From: Pseudokineococcus marinus
GTDB lineage: Bacteria; Actinomycetota; Actinomycetes; Actinomycetales; Quadrisphaeraceae
Reading direction: 5' to 3'
Assembly (NCBI RefSeq): GCF_037482405.1
Contig: NZ_JBBHZZ010000001.1
Span: forward strand, 724,103 to 788,102
DNA: 64,000 nt
The notes below the pieces were generated by a model. That model was not told where the DNA came from. It saw only the letters and a list, made by a program, of their open reading frames with translations, and made no database searches. Both the position numbers and the translations under genes were made by a program. Positions 45,335 through 52,827 of the stretch are shown here, one piece after another. Positions within the stretch are counted from its first letter, which is position 1. Every line of letters begins with the position of its first letter.

Positions 45335-45384
45335 GACCTGTTCGTCGGACGTGACCGTGCACGGTCACGTCCGACGAGCAGGTC
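45335..45384. terminator. 50-bp near-perfect palindrome
   Basis: Two 25-nt halves (45335-45359 and 45360-45384) are complementary at 24 of 25 positions with no loop at all; the centre is ACCGTGCACGGT. It begins 36 bp after the stop of the membrane protein and lies about 65 bp ahead of the first TauE gene. In RNA it would form a very stable hairpin, so transcription termination is the simplest role, but a loopless symmetrical site could also bind protein or extrude as a cruciform. Confidence 0.6.
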
Positions 45385-45450
45385 AGCGCTCGACGCGGTG
45401 GGGACGGCGCGGTCAGAGGCGGCGCCGGGCGGGTGGCAGGGTGGCGGCTC

Positions 45451-46197
45451 GTGGCGACCGCCGTGCTCCTCCTCGTGGCCGTGGTGCTCGGCGGGGTGAG
45501 CCAGCGCGTCACGGGCATGGGCTTCGCCCTCGTGACGGCGCCCTTCCTCGTCCTGCTCCTCGGCCCCGTCGGCGGGGTGCTCGTCGTCAACGTCTGCGCC
45601 GCGCTGACGAGCACGCTCATCCTCCTGCGCGTGCGGCGCGACGTCGCCTGGCGCCGGTACGCCCTCCTCGGCGGCGCGGCCGTCGTCGGCATCCTCCCCG
45701 GCTCGGTGCTGGCGCAGGCCGCGCCCAGCGCGTGGCTCGAGCTCGTCGTCGGCGTCCTCGTGCTGCTGGCGCTCGCGTCCTCGCTCGTCGCGCGCCGGGC
45801 GCCGGCGGTCACGGGGACGGCGCCCGCCGTCGTCGCGGGTCTCGCGGCCGGGGCGATGAACACGACGGCGGGCGTCGGCGGCCCGGCCTTCAGCGTCTAC
45901 GCCGTCGCGAGCCGGTGGCCCCAGCGGTCCTTCGCCGCGACCCTGCAGCCCCTGTTCATCACGACCGGCCTCGTCTCCTTCGGCTCCAAGCTCGCCATCG
46001 ACCCGTCGTCCCTGCCCGCGCTGGCCTGGTGGGTCTGGCTCGGCATCGCCGCGGCCCTCGGCCTCGGCGTCCTGCTGGGGGACCGGGCCTCCCGCCGCCT
46101 CAGCCAGCGGACGGCGCGCGCCGGCCTGCTCGTCGTCGCCGCCACGGGCGCGGCGACCATCGCCGTGCGCGGGCTCGTCGAGCTGCTGGCCGGCTGA
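45451..46197 (+). CDS. TauE/SafE-family anion exporter (copy 1)
   Basis: About 248 aa, eight helices. Family repeat motifs: GVSQRVTGMGFALVTAPFLVLLLGPVGGVLVVNV and, in the second half, AAGAMNTTAGVGGPAFSVYAVASRWPQRSF. Exports sulfite, sulfoacetate or related organosulfur anions in known members. The GTG at 45451 is preferred over GTG 45433 because both TauE copies have GGTGGCAGGGTG followed by about 8-10 nt before the chosen start. Tandem paralog of the next gene. Confidence 0.85.
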   Translation: MATAVLLLVAVVLGGVSQRVTGMGFALVTAPFLVLLLGPVGGVLVVNVCAALTSTLILLRVRRDVAWRRYALLGGAAVVGILPGSVLAQAAPSAWLELVVGVLVLLALASSLVARRAPAVTGTAPAVVAGLAAGAMNTTAGVGGPAFSVYAVASRWPQRSFAATLQPLFITTGLVSFGSKLAIDPSSLPALAWWVWLGIAAALGLGVLLGDRASRRLSQRTARAGLLVVAATGAATIAVRGLVELLAG

Positions 46198-46294
46198 GCC
46201 CGACCCGCCGGCGGGCGGCGCCGGACCTGCCGACCAGCGGCGCCGGGCGTCCTCGCGCAGCGGGCCCCCGGGCGCCGGTGGCAGGGTGCCCGGC

Positions 46295-47143
46295 GTGACG
46301 ACGACGGCGGCCCTCGTGGTGGCCCTCGTCCTCGTCGTCGGGGCGGCCGCGCAGCGCGTCACGGGGCTGGGCTTCGCCGTCGTCGCGGCGCCGGTGCTCG
46401 TGCTGCTCGTCGGGCCGTCGCCCGGCGTCGTCCTCGTCAACGTGCTCGGCGCGGTCGTCGCGCTGCTCGTCCTGCTCCGGGTCCGGCGCGACGTCGAGCC
46501 GCGGCGCCTCCTGCCGCTGACGCTCGCGGCGCTCGTCGGCGTGCCCGGCGGGCTGGTGCTCGCCCGCGCGGTGCCCTCGGCGTGGCTCGAGCTCGTGCTC
46601 GGCGTGCTCGTCCTCGCCGCGCTGGGGGTGTCGGCGCACCTGGCGCGGGCCCGGGCCCGCCAAGACCACTCCCGGGGCGGTCCGGCGTCCGCGGAGGACG
46701 CGGCGCTCGTGCCCGACGGCGACGGCGGGGAGGGGCCCGCCCCCGCCGACCCGCCGCCGTCCGCGGTCCGCGCCGTCGCGGCGGGCGCGGGCTCCGGCGT
46801 CCTGCACGCCGCGGCCGGCCTCGGCAGCCCGGTGCTCAGCGTCCACGCCGTCGCCAGCGGGTGGCCGCAGCGGTCCTTCACGGCGTCGGTGCAGCCGTGG
46901 TTCGTCGTCGTGGGGCTCGTCGCCGCGGCGCTCGAGGTGCGCCTCGAGCCCGGCGCCCTGCTGCCCCTCCCCTGGACGCTGTGGGCGGGCGCCGTCGTCG
47001 CCGCCGCGGTCGGGGTCGCGGCGGGCGAGCTGCTCGTGCGGCGCCTGCCCGCCTCGGCGGCTCGCACCGGCCTCCTCGTGCTCTCGGTGCTCGGCGCCGC
47101 GAGCATCACGCTCGAGGGGCTCGTCGGCGTCCTCAGCGGGTGA
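46295..47143 (+). CDS. TauE/SafE-family anion exporter (copy 2)
   Basis: About 282 aa, eight helices. GAAAQRVTGLGFAVVAAPVLVLLVGPSPGVVLVNV and LHAAAGLGSPVLSVHAVASGWPQRSF match the upstream copy closely. It carries a long acidic Pro/Gly-rich loop (about residues 120-155) between the halves that copy 1 lacks, and its motif HAAAGLGSP replaces NTTAGVGGP. GTG at 46295 or 46286. Arose by tandem duplication and has diverged. Confidence 0.83.
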   Translation: MTTTAALVVALVLVVGAAAQRVTGLGFAVVAAPVLVLLVGPSPGVVLVNVLGAVVALLVLLRVRRDVEPRRLLPLTLAALVGVPGGLVLARAVPSAWLELVLGVLVLAALGVSAHLARARARQDHSRGGPASAEDAALVPDGDGGEGPAPADPPPSAVRAVAAGAGSGVLHAAAGLGSPVLSVHAVASGWPQRSFTASVQPWFVVVGLVAAALEVRLEPGALLPLPWTLWAGAVVAAAVGVAAGELLVRRLPASAARTGLLVLSVLGAASITLEGLVGVLSG

Positions 47144-47167
47144 GTGGGCGCCGTCGACCGGCGGTCT

Positions 47168-47213
47168 GTCAGGCGGTCTGCGACCGCGGCGTCGTCAGGC
47201 GGTCTGCGACCGC
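47168..47213. repeat. 20-bp direct repeat over the end of the DoxX gene
   Basis: GTCAGGCGGTCTGCGACCGC occurs at 47168-47187 and 47194-47213. The second copy covers the last codons and stop of the DoxX gene; the first, just beyond it, is a silent duplicate. Confidence 0.85.
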
Positions 47214-47542
47214 AGGACGAGCACGGCGATCGAGACGACGAGCAGCACTGCGGCCGGCGCGACGTTCCGGTCGCCCACGCGCAGGTGCGCCACGAGCGCG
47301 AAGAGGAAGTAGAAGGTGAGCCCGGCGGCCGCCAGCGCACCGATCCAGGCGATGCCGATGCCGACGAGGAGCCCCACCGCCGCGGCGATCTCGACGTAGG
47401 CGAGCCCCCGCACGAGCGTGTCTGAGGCCCCGACGGTGCGCATCGTCCGCATGATCGTGCGGTCCTGCACCAGCTTCCCCCGGGCGGAGAACGCGACCAC
47501 CGCGGCGAGCAGGACCGACAGCACGACCGTGGCGACGAACAC
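47195..47542 (-). CDS. DoxX-family membrane protein
   Basis: 115 aa, four helices. FVATVVLSVLLAAVVAFSARGKL begins the protein; GLAYVEIAAAVGLLVGIGIAWIGALAAAGLTFYFLFALVAHLRVGD is the DoxX core. The family includes quinone-linked and redox-associated membrane proteins; function here is unknown. GTG at 47542 with GAGGAGG 4-5 nt upstream. Convergent with the second TauE gene. Confidence 0.82.
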   Translation of the reverse strand: MFVATVVLSVLLAAVVAFSARGKLVQDRTIMRTMRTVGASDTLVRGLAYVEIAAAVGLLVGIGIAWIGALAAAGLTFYFLFALVAHLRVGDRNVAPAAVLLVVSIAVLVLRSQTA

Positions 47543-47645
47543 CGGACCTCCTCGCGGCCCACGCACCCTGCGCGGCCGGGCACAGCCTCTCGCCTGCGGG
47601 CCTCCGCGCGCCAGGCGGTGGGCGCGGCTGCCAGCGACAGCGGCC

Positions 47646-47958
47646 GCGGAGTTCGAGGGCCGACACGCCGTCCGCCGCCCCTCGACGTCCGCGCTCGTGC
47701 TCGGTGGTGGACCTCGTGGGGCGGCGCGCCTCGGTGGTGGAGGGCGTGGGACGGCACGCCGACGTCGAGCCCACGGAGTCCACCAGCGCCGGCGGCGACC
47801 CACGAAGTCCACCACCAGCACGCCCGGACGGCGCCACGCCCGTGACGTCGCGGCCCCGACGCCGGCGGCCGCGGACTGCGAGGGCCGAGGCGCCGTCCAC
47901 CGGCCCTCGTCGTCCGCGCTCGTGGCGACGTCGCGGCGCGCCGCCCCTCGTAGTCCGC
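47646..47958. repeat. Cluster of nine 14-nt motifs forming nested hairpins
   Basis: Consensus G(C/T)GGA(C/G)NNCG(A/T)GGG. Plus-strand copies at 47646, 47707, 47737 and 47871; minus-strand copies at 47679, 47770, 47799, 47904 and 47945 (left ends). Copies pair as 47646/47679, 47707/47799 (outer), 47737/47770 (inner) and 47871/47904, leaving one single. Within the 584-bp space (47543-48126) between the divergent DoxX and chemotaxis receptor genes, where I see no convincing gene. Function unknown: regulatory RNA, protein-binding array or mobile palindromic repeats are possible. Confidence 0.75.
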
Positions 47959-48126
47959 GCCCGTCCCGCCACGCCGCTCGGCGTCGTCGCTCGTCGTCGC
48001 TCAAGGCGGCGGCCGACGTGCCGAAGGAGTTGCTGGGCGTGAGGAGACCGCGGAGCACCTCACCCACCCGTCGCGGCGCGTCGCGCCGCGGGTCGACTGC
48101 GCGCCGCGTCGAGCACCGGAGGCCCC

Positions 48127-49773
48127 ATGAGCGCCGACCCCACCTGCCGCACGCCCGGTGGTGGCCCGCGGCGTCCCCCCGTGCTGCAGTGGATCTACGA
48201 CCAGCGGACGCGCAGCAAGATCGTCGCGACGGCGCTGCTCGGCGCCCTCGTGGCCCTCGGCGTCGGCGCGGTGGGGCTCACGGCGTCAGCCCGGGCGAGC
48301 GAGCAGGTGCAGCGCCTCTCCGACGACGACCTTCAGCGCATCGGCGCCATCGGCGACATGCGCGGCCTGCTCGGCGACGAGCGGGTAGCGGTCCGGGACG
48401 CCGTCATCGCCGTGGACCGCGCCGGAGCCGAGGCGGCCCTCGACCGTGTGGGGGAGGTGCAGCAGCGCTTCGACGCCATCGCGGCGGAGGTCCGCGCCGG
48501 TGACCTCCCGGCCGATCAGCGCACCGCGCTCGACGAGGCCGTCGCCGGCTTCGACGGCTACGTCGACCTCGTCGAGACGACGCTCGGCCCGCTGGCCGTG
48601 GCCGGTGACGACGAGGCCTGGCTCGCGGCCAACGACGAGCAGGTCGCCCCCCTCATCGAGGCGACGAGCGCCGCCGTCGACGAGCTGCGCGCGGACGTCC
48701 TCGCCGAGGCCCGCGCCACGGCCGAGGACGTCGCCGAGGAGCAGCGGCTGGTGCAGGTGCTCGTCGCGGTGATGGTCGTCGGCGGGACGGCGCTCGCCGT
48801 CACCGCGGCGGTCCTCATCTCCCGCGGCATCGAGGGCGGCATGCGCGACGTCCGCGACGTCGCCCTCGCCCTCGCGGACGGCGACCTCACGAAGGCCAGC
48901 GGGTACGGCAGCCGCTGCGAGCTCGGCGAGATGAGCGCGGCGATGGACACGGCCGTGCAGAACCTCCGCGGTGTCATGCGGGAGGTCGCGGCCTCGGCGG
49001 ACGCCGTCGCCGCCTCCTCGGACGAGCTGTCGAGCTCCTCGGCGCGCATCGCGGAGTCCTCGGAGGCCACCAGCGGCCGCGCCACCGTCGTGTCGTCCGC
49101 GGCCGGCGAGGTGACGCGCAGCGTCGTGACGGTCGCGTCGTCCTCGGAGCAGATGGGCGCGTCGATCCGCGAGATCAGCAGCAACGCCAACGAGGCCGCG
49201 CGGGTGGCCGCCGAGGCCGTCCGCGCCGTCGCCGACACGAGCGCCACCGCGGTGCGCCTCGGCGAGTCCAGCCAGCAGATCGGCGAGGTGGTCAAGCTCA
49301 TCACCTCGATCGCCGAGCAGACCAACCTCCTCGCGCTCAACGCGACCATCGAGGCGGCGCGCGCGGGCGCGGCCGGCAAGGGCTTCGCCGTCGTCGCCGC
49401 GGAGGTCAAGGACCTCGCGCAGGAGACGGCCCGCGCCACCGAGGGCATCGCCCGCCAGGTCGACGGCATCCAGGGCGACACCGCCGGCATCGTCGACGCC
49501 ATCGGGCGCATCGGCGCCGTCATCGAGCAGATCGACAGCTTCCAGACCTCCATCGCCTCCGCGGTGGAGGAGCAGACGGCGACGACGAACGAGATGGTCC
49601 GCTCGGCCACCGAGGCCGCCTCGGCGTCCGCGGAGATCGCCGCGACCATCGAGGACGTGTCCTCGGCGGCGGCCGTGACCTCCGACTCCCTCACGCAGAC
49701 GCGCACGGTCGTCGACGGCCTCGCCCGCCGCGCCGCCGTCCTGCGCGGCACGGTCAGCCGGTTCACGTACTGA
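48127..49773 (+). CDS. Methyl-accepting chemotaxis protein
   Basis: 548 aa. Helix 1 (about 28-52), an extracytoplasmic four-helix-bundle sensor (about 53-215), helix 2 (QVLVAVMVVGGTALAVTAAVLIS), HAMP (about 240-290) and a cytoplasmic signalling coiled coil whose tip, EQTNLLALNATIEAARAGAAGKGFAVVAAEVKDLAQ, binds CheA/CheW. Senses a small molecule and steers flagella. The ATG has GGAGG 5 nt upstream. No other chemotaxis gene is in the window, so it is an orphan receptor working with a distant che locus. Confidence 0.93.
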   Translation: MSADPTCRTPGGGPRRPPVLQWIYDQRTRSKIVATALLGALVALGVGAVGLTASARASEQVQRLSDDDLQRIGAIGDMRGLLGDERVAVRDAVIAVDRAGAEAALDRVGEVQQRFDAIAAEVRAGDLPADQRTALDEAVAGFDGYVDLVETTLGPLAVAGDDEAWLAANDEQVAPLIEATSAAVDELRADVLAEARATAEDVAEEQRLVQVLVAVMVVGGTALAVTAAVLISRGIEGGMRDVRDVALALADGDLTKASGYGSRCELGEMSAAMDTAVQNLRGVMREVAASADAVAASSDELSSSSARIAESSEATSGRATVVSSAAGEVTRSVVTVASSSEQMGASIREISSNANEAARVAAEAVRAVADTSATAVRLGESSQQIGEVVKLITSIAEQTNLLALNATIEAARAGAAGKGFAVVAAEVKDLAQETARATEGIARQVDGIQGDTAGIVDAIGRIGAVIEQIDSFQTSIASAVEEQTATTNEMVRSATEAASASAEIAATIEDVSSAAAVTSDSLTQTRTVVDGLARRAAVLRGTVSRFTY

Positions 49774-49802
49774 GCCGCGCGACGGTCACGACGGCGCCCG
49801 GC

Positions 49803-50954
49803 GTGGCAGCCCCGCTGCGGCGCCGCGGCGGCCGAGGGTCGGGCGTGCCCTCGTCCTCCCGCTCCCGCGGCGCGGTCCTCGCGCTCGTGGTCGCGGCGCT
49901 CGCCGCGTGCGGCGTGCCGGTCGACGCCGGTGCGCCGGCGGGCGAGCGGGTCGCGGCGAGCTCGGCGGCTCCCGCCCCGGCGCCGATCACGAGCGCCCCG
50001 CCCAGCCCGGCGCCGAGCACGCCGGCGCCCGCGGAACCCCTGCCGACCGCGACGCCTGCACCCCACGCCGGGCCCCCCGCCGAGCCGACCCCGACCGCGA
50101 CGCCGGAACCGCCCGCCCCGGCGCCCGGGACGGCGCTCGCCGCGCTGGCGACGCTGCCGGTCAAGGGCCGCGCCCCGAAGACCGGCTACGACCGCGACCT
50201 CTTCGGCCAGGCGTGGGCCGACGTCGACCGCAACGGCTGCGACACCCGCAACGACGTCCTGCGGCGCGACCTCGTCGACGTCGTCCTCGACGCCCGCACC
50301 GGCGGCTGCGTCGTCCTCACCGGCCTGCTCGCCGACCCCTACACGGGCACGACGCTCGCCTTCACCCGCGGTGTCGGCACGAGCGCGGAGGTGCAGGTCG
50401 ACCACGTCGTCGCGCTCTCCGACGCCTGGCAGAAGGGCGCCCAGCAGTGGGACGCCGCCACGCGGGAGGCCTTCGCCAACGACCCGCTCAACCTCCTCGC
50501 CGTCGACGGCCCGACCAACGGCGCCAAGGGCGACGGCGACGCCGCCACCTGGCTGCCGCCGCAGCGCTCGGTCCGGTGCGCCTACGTCGCCCGGCAGGTC
50601 GCGGTGAAGGCCGCCTACGGCGCCTGGGTCACCGAGGCGGAGCGCGACGCCGTCGCCCGCGTCCTCGCCGACTGCCCCGGCGAGCCGCTGCCGACGCCCG
50701 CGACGACGGGCACGCCGCCGCGGGGAGCAGGCCTCGACATCAGCGGCACCGCCGAGCGCGAGCCGGCTCCCGCGCCGGAGCCGGCTCCCGCGCCGGCGCA
50801 GCCCGCGGCACCCGCCGGAGGCGGCACCGATCCGCGCTTCGACACCTGCGGCGACGCGCTCGACGCCGGGTACGGCGAGTACGTGCGCGGCGTCGACCCC
50901 GAGTACGACTGGTACCGCGACGGCGACGGCGACGGGGTCGCCTGCGAGGGCTGA
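49803..50954 (+). CDS. Exported DUF1524 HNH-like nuclease with Excalibur domain
   Basis: 383 aa. A signal helix (AVLALVVAALAACG, Cys near residue 37) is followed by a long Pro/Ala-rich stalk (about 40-110). The DUF1524 nuclease-like domain (about 115-290) holds GYDRDLFGQAWADVDRNGCDTRNDVLRRDL, VQVDHVVALSDAWQKGA (catalytic DH) and NDPLNLLAVDGPTNGAKGD. A second Pro-rich linker leads to a C-terminal Excalibur calcium-binding-like motif (YRDGDGDGVACEG). Likely a surface or secreted nuclease. Start uncertain; no ribosome site at GTG 49803. Confidence 0.85.
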   Translation: MAAPLRRRGGRGSGVPSSSRSRGAVLALVVAALAACGVPVDAGAPAGERVAASSAAPAPAPITSAPPSPAPSTPAPAEPLPTATPAPHAGPPAEPTPTATPEPPAPAPGTALAALATLPVKGRAPKTGYDRDLFGQAWADVDRNGCDTRNDVLRRDLVDVVLDARTGGCVVLTGLLADPYTGTTLAFTRGVGTSAEVQVDHVVALSDAWQKGAQQWDAATREAFANDPLNLLAVDGPTNGAKGDGDAATWLPPQRSVRCAYVARQVAVKAAYGAWVTEAERDAVARVLADCPGEPLPTPATTGTPPRGAGLDISGTAEREPAPAPEPAPAPAQPAAPAGGGTDPRFDTCGDALDAGYGEYVRGVDPEYDWYRDGDGDGVACEG

Positions 50955-50959
50955 CGCGC

Positions 50960-51009
50960 GAGGTGGCAGCACGACGACGCGCTAGAAGGCGTCCTCGTGC
51001 TGCCACCTC
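50960..51009. terminator. Strong hairpin between the DUF1524 genes
   Basis: Arms of 21 nt (50960-50980 and 50989-51009) pair at 20 of 21 positions over an 8-nt loop (GCTAGAAG). Begins 5 bp after the stop of the first DUF1524 gene. Terminator by position and strength; it separates two same-strand paralogs and may let them be expressed independently. Confidence 0.75.
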
Positions 51010-51057
51010 CGTCGCGCCTGGGCTGCCCGTCGCTCTCCGCGGGGGAGAGTGGCGCCC

Positions 51058-51765
51058 GTGCCCGCCCGCCTGGTCCCCGCGCTGCTCGCCGTCCTCGTGG
51101 CGACGACGGGATGCGGCCTCCTCGACGGCGCCGCCCCGCAGCAGCAGGAGGTCAGCGGCTCGGCGCTCGACGTCCTCGCGACGCTCGAGGTGCGTGATCG
51201 CGACCCGCGCACCGGCTACGACCGCGAGCTCTTCGGCGAGCGGTGGGCGGACGTCGACGGCAACGGCTGCGACACCCGCAACGACGTCCTGCGGCGCGAC
51301 CTCGACGACGTCGACCTCGACCGCCGCAACGGCTGCCTCGTCTGGGCGGGCGTGCTCGTCGACCCCTACTCGGGCGTCGTCGTCGACTTCGAGCGCGGCC
51401 CGGACACGAGCCCGGAGGTGCAGGTCGACCACGTCGTCGCGCTCTCGGACGCGTGGCAGAAGGGCGCCCAGGAGTGGGACGCCGCGACCCGCGAGGCCTT
51501 CGCCAACGACCCGCTCAACCTCCTCGCCGTCGACGGCGACGTCAACGAGGCGAAGGGCGACGGCGACGCCGCCACCTGGCTCCCGCCGGACCGCGGCGTC
51601 CGGTGCGCGTACGTCGCCCGGCAGGTCGCGGTGAAGGCCACGTACGGCGCGTGGGTCACCGAGGCCGAGCGCGACGCCGCGGCGCGGGTGCTGGCCGAGT
51701 GCCCCGGCGAGCCGGTGCCGACGGCGGGCGAGGTGGAGGTACCGGCCCTTGGGAAGGCCTTCTGA
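51058..51765 (+). CDS. Exported DUF1524 HNH-like nuclease lipoprotein
   Basis: 235 aa. Signal ending in lipobox ATTGC (Cys about residue 19), then the DUF1524 domain: GYDRELFGERWADVDGNGCDTRNDVLRRDL, VQVDHVVALSDAWQKGA and NDPLNLLAVDGDVNEAKGD. Very similar to the domain of the preceding gene, but without stalk and Excalibur tail, so the pair arose by duplication. GTG at 51058 gives better spacing from GGGGGAG than GTG 51049. Probable surface-anchored DNase/RNase for nutrient use or competition. Confidence 0.85.
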   Translation: MPARLVPALLAVLVATTGCGLLDGAAPQQQEVSGSALDVLATLEVRDRDPRTGYDRELFGERWADVDGNGCDTRNDVLRRDLDDVDLDRRNGCLVWAGVLVDPYSGVVVDFERGPDTSPEVQVDHVVALSDAWQKGAQEWDAATREAFANDPLNLLAVDGDVNEAKGDGDAATWLPPDRGVRCAYVARQVAVKATYGAWVTEAERDAAARVLAECPGEPVPTAGEVEVPALGKAF

Positions 51766-51832
51766 GCCGACGACGAGGTCAGGTGTCCGCGACCCTCCGC
51801 GTCATGGCACTGACCTGTGGTGAGCTGCGCTG

Positions 51833-52720
51833 GTGGACAGCGTCGTCGAGCGGGTGACCCGCGAGCGGGCGATGGCGTGGGTCGAGCAGCGCGCGGCGGA
51901 GAACGGCGGCTGGATCAGCAGGGACCAGCTGCTCCGGGGCTTCCGCCCCGACGGCGCGGAGCCCCTGGGGCTGATCGACTACTCCCGCGGCATCCGGAAC
52001 CCCGCCCACATGGCCGCCACGCTGTCCATCACCACCTCGGTCGGCGGCCCGTACGAGGACAGGGACCTCGGTGACGGACTGCTCCACTACGCCTACCGCC
52101 AGGGTGGTCGTGGCGGGGACAACACGAAGCTGCGCCGGGCCATGGAGCTGGGTGTCCCGCTCATCCTCTTCATCAAGACCGAGCCCAACGTGCTGGTGCC
52201 TGTGCACCCCGTCTACGTCGTGGCTGACGACGAGAGCACGCAGACCTTCGTCATCGCACTGGACGAGGAGTTCCGCGACATCGCCGACCCGACGTCGCTG
52301 ACGGAGGACCAGCGGCGCTACGCCGTCCGGACGGCACGCCAGCGCTTGCACCAGCCTGTCTTCCGCGGACGAGTCATCCGCGCGTACGCCACGCGCTGCA
52401 GCATCTGCAGCCTGGCCCACGGCCGGCTGCTCGAGGCCGCGCACATCTACCCGGACAGCCACCCCGAGGGCCGTGCTGTGGTGAGCAACGGCCTGAGCCT
52501 GTGCTCCATCCACCACGCCGCCTACGACGCCAACCTGCTCGGCATCACCCCCGACCACGTCGTCCAGCTCGACGACGACCTGCTCGCCGAGGTCGACGGT
52601 CCGATGCTGCGGCACGGGCTGCAGGAGATGCACGGACGCGCTCTGACCCTGCCGGCGCGCCGCCAGGACAGGCCCGACCGGGAAGCCCTCGCCTTCCGGT
52701 ACGAGGCCTTTCGCCGCTAG
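51833..52720 (+). CDS. HNH endonuclease, putative restriction enzyme
   Basis: 295 aa, cytoplasmic. The C-terminal HNH domain has CSIC, EAAHIYPD (His204), SNGLSLCSIHHAAYD (Asn219, His227/228), so two Cys pairs for zinc and a complete catalytic set. The N-terminal domain (about 15-135; GLIDYSRGIRNP, GGPYEDRDLGDGLLHYAYR, GVPLILFIKTEP) looks like a DNA-reading domain, possibly PUA/SRA-like as in modified-base-dependent enzymes; this is inference. GC is visibly lower than neighbours (37 of 60 bases in 52141-52200). It precedes the PLD-helicase by 107 bp. Confidence 0.82.
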   Translation: MDSVVERVTRERAMAWVEQRAAENGGWISRDQLLRGFRPDGAEPLGLIDYSRGIRNPAHMAATLSITTSVGGPYEDRDLGDGLLHYAYRQGGRGGDNTKLRRAMELGVPLILFIKTEPNVLVPVHPVYVVADDESTQTFVIALDEEFRDIADPTSLTEDQRRYAVRTARQRLHQPVFRGRVIRAYATRCSICSLAHGRLLEAAHIYPDSHPEGRAVVSNGLSLCSIHHAAYDANLLGITPDHVVQLDDDLLAEVDGPMLRHGLQEMHGRALTLPARRQDRPDREALAFRYEAFRR

Positions 52721-52827
52721 CGAGGCGCTCGTCGCGGAGCAGTGCGGCAACAGCCGTTGTGCACGAGCTGCTCTGAACCGGTCACCGGTGTCCGAGATGG
52801 CGGACGACGGGCGTTCCGCGTGGCACG

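Noticed and set aside
47618..48042. Short plus-strand open frames in the repeat cluster
   Set aside because: Their translations (Arg/Pro/Thr-rich) simply follow the palindromic repeats; no ribosome sites and no resemblance to proteins.
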